From UBA2266 sp964406945 (lineage in GTDB: Bacteria; Planctomycetota; Phycisphaerae; Sedimentisphaerales; Anaerobacaceae), in the NCBI GenBank assembly GCA_964406945.1, contig CAYOTO010000057.1:1-17669 (forward strand): 17,669 nucleotides of DNA. Reading direction: 5' to 3'. Below are positions 13,320 through 17,669 of the stretch, one piece after another. Made by a program: the position numbers and the translations under genes. Under the pieces are notes generated by a model. That model was not told the DNA's origin, made no database searches, and saw only the letters and a list, made by a program, of their open reading frames with translations. Position 1 is the stretch's first letter. The number at the start of each line of letters is the position of its first letter.

Positions 13320-15227
13320 TCATTCGCCAATATCTTCGGCAACGGGACGGTAGAGCCTGCCCAGCCACCATCTGTCGTCGCGTTTGAGGGCGTCCTGATC
13401 GACCCAGACTTCCTGTCGGCTCGGGCCGCGGTTGGCAAGTGCGTAGAACGGAACGGCCGTGACTGTGCCACCATTTCGCGTCCGGGCGCGGACAATCGTA
13501 ACGCCGTTAAGTAACTGCTCTTTGTGTTCGACTTCGAACAGACCCTGCGAAGAAAGCGTGAAATCCAGGCCCTTCTCATTGTCAACGCCTTCGAAACCGT
13601 ACACTATGGGACCGCGCTGGATCGCCACTTTCTGAGCGCAGCTTTCGACCGCCGGATGCGCCTGCATTCTGATCACGGGCATCGGCAGGTTCAACTCAAC
13701 CGTATCGCCGTCTTTCCACAGGCGATCAATTCTGGCGTAACCTGTATCGGTCAGCGGCAACTCGCCCGGGGCCCGGCCGTTGATCTGCAAAGTCGGATCA
13801 GAACACCAGCCTGGGATTCGAATCTGCAGTGCGAACTTTCTGGCGGTTTTGGTTGCAATCCGTATTAATGCCCGTCCTTTCCACGGATAGTCGGTCTTGA
13901 CCCGCACCAGAACCGGGCGTTTCTCCCAGTGAATCCTGCAAGTGCCGCCTGCGAAAAGGTTTATGTAAAAATCCCTGTCGGTATAGGCGTAGGCGTATCG
14001 CCCGACCTGTAAGAGTGTCCTCGATAGATTGGGCGGACAGCATACCCAGCAGTTATCCCGCATGCGGTCGCGGTCGCTGAGCGGATTACGATAATAGGTA
14101 GTCGTTCCTTCCAGCGAGATTCCGTGCAGAACGGCGTTATACAACGCTCGTTCGAGCACATCTATGGCCCCTGATTTGCCCTCGAGCATGAACATGCGCT
14201 GTGCAAAGTCGAGCAGCCCGCAAGCGGCGCATGACTCGCAGTAGCCGTCGTTGGGAAGCTCGTAGTCTTCACCGAACGCCTCGTGCTCGGCGCGGGCCCC
14301 GACGCCGCTTGTTATATACATGCGGCGCATGGAGACGCTGTCCCAGAAGCGGTTGGCCGCCAGGCGATAGTCGAAGTTCCCGGTCTCTATAGCCATGTCC
14401 GTAACCCCTGTGGCGAAGAATACGGCGCGGACGGCGTGGCCGTCGAGATTCTTCTGTTGTCTCAAAGGCACTGCATCCTGAAAATAGGCCCGCGGCGTTT
14501 CGCTCACAGGCATATTCTTTCCGCGGCCCCGCCATTCAATAAACGCTTTGGACAGCTCGAGATAGCGCTTGTTGCCGGTAACGCGGTACAGTTCCACCAG
14601 CGCCATCTCCAGCTCCGCATGCCCGCAGAAACCCGCGTTGCCTTCGGTACCGAGAAAGTGCTTGTATGCCTGGTCGACGGCCCGAATTGCCGTATCGAGA
14701 AGCTCTCTCTTGCCGGTTGCCGCGTAGTACTCAATTGCCGCCTCGATCAGGTGGCCCAGTACGTAACCGTCGTGCGAGCCGTCGAGAAATGCCGGATCCC
14801 AGGGCTCTTTGCCGGAGTTGGTTACGTACGCGTGAACATAGCCGTCGGACTGCTGAGCCGCGGCAACCAGGGATGCAATCTCGTCGGTCTTCTTCTCCAG
14901 AGCCTCATCCGGATGCATCGCCAGACTGTACGCACACGTTTCGATGAACTTGTACAGATTGGCCTCGCCCCAGGTGCCGTTCAGTTCGCCCTGGACTTCG
15001 ATGCCGGCCGCACGCTTGAGGGCCCTGATTTCGCCCGACATATACTGCCACGAATGCGGAATTGTCCGCGTCCTGTATATATGCAGCTTCGGCTGCCAGA
15101 AAGAATCCTCAATTGTAATGTTCTCGAGCGGTACCAGGTTGACTGCCGCTGTCGTCGTGCTCGAGCACAGGCAGATTGTCAGTATAGCTAACGGCCTGAT
15201 CAGTACTTCGAATTTGCTGAATCTCAA
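13320..15227 (-). CDS. Secreted GH127 beta-L-arabinofuranosidase (DUF1680)
   Basis: 635 residues from a TTG at 15227. I chose it because AGGA lies 9 nt upstream and translation from there begins with a signal peptide (RFSKFEVLIRPLAILTICLC, ending TTTAA). The ATG at 15356 would add 43 residues that look like leader DNA. GH127 signatures are present: NGTWGEANLYKFIE, DGSHDGYVLGHLIEAAIEYY, HEAFGEDYELPNDGY and CESCAACG, and NCWVCCPPNLSRTLLQVG. E331, C333, C396 and C397 fit the Zn-Cys centre described for Bifidobacterium HypBA1, with E316 (in HEAFG) the likely acid. The N-terminal alpha/alpha barrel is followed by beta-sandwich domains. The expected reaction is release of terminal beta-L-arabinofuranose from plant or algal glycans. 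A short non-coding gap separates it from the propeller gene upstream. Confidence 0.9.
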   Translation of the reverse strand: MRFSKFEVLIRPLAILTICLCSSTTTAAVNLVPLENITIEDSFWQPKLHIYRTRTIPHSWQYMSGEIRALKRAAGIEVQGELNGTWGEANLYKFIETCAYSLAMHPDEALEKKTDEIASLVAAAQQSDGYVHAYVTNSGKEPWDPAFLDGSHDGYVLGHLIEAAIEYYAATGKRELLDTAIRAVDQAYKHFLGTEGNAGFCGHAELEMALVELYRVTGNKRYLELSKAFIEWRGRGKNMPVSETPRAYFQDAVPLRQQKNLDGHAVRAVFFATGVTDMAIETGNFDYRLAANRFWDSVSMRRMYITSGVGARAEHEAFGEDYELPNDGYCESCAACGLLDFAQRMFMLEGKSGAIDVLERALYNAVLHGISLEGTTTYYRNPLSDRDRMRDNCWVCCPPNLSRTLLQVGRYAYAYTDRDFYINLFAGGTCRIHWEKRPVLVRVKTDYPWKGRALIRIATKTARKFALQIRIPGWCSDPTLQINGRAPGELPLTDTGYARIDRLWKDGDTVELNLPMPVIRMQAHPAVESCAQKVAIQRGPIVYGFEGVDNEKGLDFTLSSQGLFEVEHKEQLLNGVTIVRARTRNGGTVTAVPFYALANRGPSRQEVWVDQDALKRDDRWWLGRLYRPVAEDIGE

Positions 15228-15576
15228 GGTGTATTTTCCTGTAACATGGGTTCGCAAACCATTCCTTACCACCTCACAAATAGCAAAAAGAAAGGTTGGA
15301 TTCAAGAAGTTGGAGGGTTGCAACTGGAGTGTCAATGCGCGAAAATCGCCCCGCAACCGAAAAGTAAACGGGGCTGATTAACTCCTCTTCATCACTCTCT
15401 AGAGGATCATGTCGGCTATTTTACCCCAATACCCGATGTCTAAACCATGAAAAACTGTTGTTTGTCCAAAATACCGTAATTCCCACGTGTTATATGCGGC
15501 GTTTGAAGGATGGTAATTGATGTAATTCTGTGGGAGCCGCGCCGGTAGTTCGGATTAAAAGACCGATGCTGCAATC
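15228..15576. other. Intergenic leader region of the GH127 gene
   Basis: About 350 bp if the TTG start is right. It contains a TTGACA on the minus strand (15335-15330), but no convincing -10 box at the proper distance. A short CTCTAGAG palindrome lies near 15397. No gene is seen. Confidence 0.4.
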
Positions 15577-16968
15577 CTATTTGGCTCGGCGACCGTTTCT
15601 TCTGCCGGGTTCCCTTCTCTTGACCAATGTGATCTCATCTACGCCTTCAATTTCGTCGCCGGCAAAGGTCTGCCCGGTGAGAACCGCAATTCCGTCTTGA
15701 AGTTCTTCAACGTTCAGGTCTGGAATCCGCATCTGCAGCTTTAGATCGAACAGGCCGTCCAGATTGAAATCGTCGACCACAGCCATATAATTGCCGCTCT
15801 TGCCTCTCATAGCGACTGCCGCCCCGGCCAGGCGGATGGTTGCCGGGTCAATAGATGCGGTATCAAAATCCGCGGTAGAATATATAACAACCTGCAACAT
15901 GCCGCGTGAATTCAAGTTGATTTTGCCCGAAAGATCGCCCGGATTAACGCCAATCGCGACGTTGATCGTAGTTTCGAGGCTGGCGTAGCATATATCCCAG
16001 TCAAAGCCGCGATAGGAGCGGTATACGATTATATCCCCTTCTATTTCCGGGCCGATCCAGTATCCGGGCCGGCCATCGTCGGTCGGATCGCTGGTTACCT
16101 GAAATTCGGTAATGTTTGACAGGTCGGATATGTCGGCGCCGTATATGTCGGTGTTTCCGTTGCGCTCGTCCTGCCAGACGACGGTATTACCCCATATTTC
16201 CGGACCCACCTGGTCGTACGGGTCGTCGGTGATCTGGAAAACAACCGGCGCCGCCGGAACGGTTATATCGGCGCCGTATATATCCCAGTTGCCGTTGCGG
16301 TCATCCTGCCAGACGACTATATTGCCGTGAACGGCGGGAAACCATTGTCCCGACTCCGCCGTATCGCTGACGGGAAAAGACTGTTCTGTTTCGATGTCGG
16401 TCGCCCATATCTGGTACGGCAGTCCCTGCACATATACCAGTATTTCGCCGTCCGTGTCCGGGTAGAGGGTATAGCTTACGGCTGCCCGCGCGATCAGATC
16501 CTCGAGATCCGTCCAGTAAACACGATTGTAATACGACTGCTCCTGCCAGGACACCGTGTCGCCCGCAATCACGGGCCACCGGAGCCAGTTTCCGCCCTCG
16601 CGGATCGGGTACAGGTTTTCCGAGCCCAGTATTCGGCCGTACAGATCAAAGACCCCGGAGCCGGTAACGTTGCGACGATCCGTCCACAAGACCATGTCTG
16701 CGTCGATGGCCGTGTAACAGGTGCCGTCTGCGTAGCCCACGTCATCTATTACAACGAACTGCTCGCCGGTCGAGATGGTGTAGCCGTAGACGCCCCAGTT
16801 GCCGTTGCGCTTGTCCGCCCATACTATCTTGCCACCCGAGATATACGGATATGACTGATCTATTTCGTCGTCCGTAACCGCGGTAATCTTGTACTCGGAT
16901 GCGACCGCGGAAACAGAACAGATCAGAATTGCCAGCAGGATGAAGCTCACCGTCGTCGACCTTCTCAT
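15577..16968 (-). CDS. Secreted TolB-like beta-propeller protein with C-terminal domain
   Basis: 463 residues, signal peptide 1-24 (ends AVAS), strong GGAGGAG ribosome binding site. Propeller blades of the TolB/WD40-like type repeat as KIVWADKRNGNWGVYGYTI (47-65), IVVWQDDRNGNWDIYGADI (217-235), TVVWQDERNGNTDIYGADI (262-280) and IIVYRSYRGFDWDICYASL (313-331), with degenerate blades between. After about 335 a different domain begins: INVAIGVNPGDLSGKINLNS, IYSTADFDTASIDPATIRL and DGIAVLTGQTFAGDEIEG. This matches a domain with a 'dIkPGs..N.INl.s.G..pVaI' pattern common in secreted bacterial proteins. The basic tail (KRREPGRRNGRRAK) is unusual for a secreted protein. The role is probably structural or binding, substrate unknown. 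No catalytic motif seen. Confidence 0.82.
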   Translation of the reverse strand: MRRSTTVSFILLAILICSVSAVASEYKITAVTDDEIDQSYPYISGGKIVWADKRNGNWGVYGYTISTGEQFVVIDDVGYADGTCYTAIDADMVLWTDRRNVTGSGVFDLYGRILGSENLYPIREGGNWLRWPVIAGDTVSWQEQSYYNRVYWTDLEDLIARAAVSYTLYPDTDGEILVYVQGLPYQIWATDIETEQSFPVSDTAESGQWFPAVHGNIVVWQDDRNGNWDIYGADITVPAAPVVFQITDDPYDQVGPEIWGNTVVWQDERNGNTDIYGADISDLSNITEFQVTSDPTDDGRPGYWIGPEIEGDIIVYRSYRGFDWDICYASLETTINVAIGVNPGDLSGKINLNSRGMLQVVIYSTADFDTASIDPATIRLAGAAVAMRGKSGNYMAVVDDFNLDGLFDLKLQMRIPDLNVEELQDGIAVLTGQTFAGDEIEGVDEITLVKRREPGRRNGRRAK

Positions 16969-17000
16969 ATGTTTCTCCTCCGTTTTGACAGGATGATCGC

Positions 17001-17040
17001 CCGCAAAGGTGGCCTTACGGACACGGCGAAATCTTTGCGG
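17001..17040 (-). promoter_or_regulatory. Hairpin in the leader of the propeller gene
   Basis: CCGCAAAG (17001-17008) pairs with CTTTGCGG (17033-17040) around a 24-nt loop that can form a further small GTG/CAC stem. It ends 32 nt before the ATG at 16968. No riboswitch consensus known to me fits convincingly. Confidence 0.4.
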
Positions 17041-17141
17041 ACCGGGAGGCGATAGGAAACCCCCCGCGTTCGTGTTTGTAATCTGCGCGCATGCACAGTC
17101 GTTCTTTTATGGGACCTGATAGCCGCTTTTTCCAGGAGGGC

Positions 17142-17211
17142 TTAAATCCGCTCGGTTCTGTGTCGCCGCCGGCTCTTGTGCGGCGTTTATTGGAACTGCA
17201 AACGGATTTAA
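17142..17211. repeat. 70-nt three-stem inverted repeat, possible structured RNA
   Basis: Three coaxial stems are nested: TTAAATCCG/CGGATTTAA (17142-17150 and 17203-17211), GTTC/GAAC with flanking G-U pairs (17155-17158 and 17193-17196), and CGCCGC/GCGGCG (17164-17169 and 17180-17185) with a 10-nt loop. It sits 170-240 bp upstream of the propeller gene start. The strand of transcription is unknown. Confidence 0.5.
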
Positions 17212-17467
17212 ATATGTATGTAAATTATAACTCCTATTCGCGCTTGAGCAAAAAAAAAACTCGCGCCGGACCCGCTTCCGAGGCATTCCGTTTGTGAGGG
17301 GTTTTGGTTGTTTCTCTTGTTCTTTGGCTTCAATTTGGGTTTCGTGGGGTTCTGCGGGCGTGGGGAGGTGGTCCGCTGGCTGGATTGGGCCTTGTTCATG
17401 GCCCCTGTCGGATGTTTTTAAGGGTCAACAGTTCTTTGGGCGCAGAGCATCTCCGCAAGCAAGAGGT

Positions 17468-17617
17468 TCAGGCTGGATTCCATATCGCCCGGACGGGATA
17501 ATCGTCCCTGCCTCTGCCTCGCCGGGCTTCGAGCGTTGTCATCAATTGCTCGTCCGGCAGGTATTTCAGCAGCAAGAAAAATCTCTCCAAATCACCGATA
17601 TCTTCGATTTCTTTCCA
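17468..17617 (-). pseudogene. Transposase N-terminal relic (DUF772 / ISNCY-like)
   Basis: A minus-strand frame between TAG (17620-17618) and TGA (17470-17468) reads WKEIEDIGDLERFFLLLKYL, then PDEQLMTTLEARRGRGRDDY and PVRAIWN. This closely follows the N-terminus of a transposase group whose members start '..EIE.l.DL.rL.lvLe.lPDe.Lm..Le..RG.GRdDYPVRAvWNs'. Homology ends abruptly after AIWN, where the frame meets a stop, and neither the start codon nor the DDE catalytic region is present. The family name (ISNCY or IS1182-like) is from memory of the pattern. ACGGGACAGTAG just upstream may be part of the element's end. Confidence 0.65.
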
Positions 17618-17669
17618 CTACTGTCCCGTTAAGGATTAGGTAGATTGCTGTAAGTAGTGTAATATCATA

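Larger units (their letters stand above)
16969..17467. other. Non-coding leader and intergenic stretch
   Basis: About 500 bp between the propeller gene and a transposase relic. It contains two inverted-repeat structures (listed separately) and an A10 run (about 17250-17259) between CTTGAG and CTCGCG. A minus-strand frame at 17208-17399 translates to a Lys/Asn/Pro/Gln-rich string (PTKPKLKPKNKRNNQN) typical of low-complexity translated DNA and is not called. Confidence 0.45.

Noticed and set aside
14283..15191. 302-codon plus-strand ORF
   Set aside because: It is antisense to the GH127 gene, with no start signal or domain pattern.
16990..17060. c-di-GMP (GEMM) riboswitch
   Set aside because: The CGCAAAG string is reminiscent, but the conserved second-stem and GNRA tetraloop-receptor elements cannot be placed.

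Overview
The window looks like a Planctomycetota chromosome or metagenome contig, most likely Phycisphaerae / Sedimentisphaerales-like. I infer this from gene content, not from a marker gene. The content includes PA14-type and beta-propeller secreted proteins, a DUF1080 lipoprotein, a GH127 beta-L-arabinofuranosidase, a formylglycine-enzyme-like secreted protein, a PilZ protein, many signal peptides, small operons on both strands and wide intergenic gaps. No rRNA, tRNA or CRISPR array was recognised.

Layout. 1-174 (-): start of a secreted PA14-like protein cut by the window edge. 175-1610: about 1.4 kb without an intact gene, holding hairpins and the zinc-binding remnant of an IS91-family transposase. 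1611-2513 (-): YcgR-like PilZ c-di-GMP receptor. 3050-3523 (+): small two-TM protein. 3594-4364 (-): two-gene operon of an ABM/YgiN-like monooxygenase and a PPC/DUF296 protein. 4553-7238 (-): two-gene operon of a class-C beta-lactamase-fold serine hydrolase and a secreted protein of unknown function.

7253-8832 is the oddest part. A 187-bp segment, the 3' end of the gene at 8721-9485 plus a palindrome, occurs twice in direct orientation with 3 mismatches. The copies bracket an AT-rich island of about 1.2 kb. The island carries three overlapping, co-oriented small genes: two for two-TM proteins, and a third with a glycine-zipper segment that is readable only through two compensating frameshifts.

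9528-10345: a 69-nt compound palindrome, a good sigma70-like promoter and a DUF1080 lipoprotein. 10383-12209 (+) is a decayed defence-type locus: a frameshifted four-helix-bundle (23S rRNA IVP-like) pseudogene, an intact class II Fic AMP-transferase, a 23-codon ORF made of about five short repeats, and the N-terminus of a type I restriction HsdR subunit fused to unrelated sequence. The last four are chained by ATGA stop/start overlaps.

12332-16968 returns to secreted functions: an FGE-sulfatase-fold protein lacking the catalytic cysteines, GH127 (probable TTG start) and a TolB-like beta-propeller protein. The window ends with an IR-rich leader region and the N-terminal relic of a second transposase (17468-17617, -).

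The secreted hydrolases and propeller proteins fit a polysaccharide-degrading lifestyle. The Fic/HsdR remnant, the transposase relics and the repeat-bounded island mark the accessory, rearranged parts.
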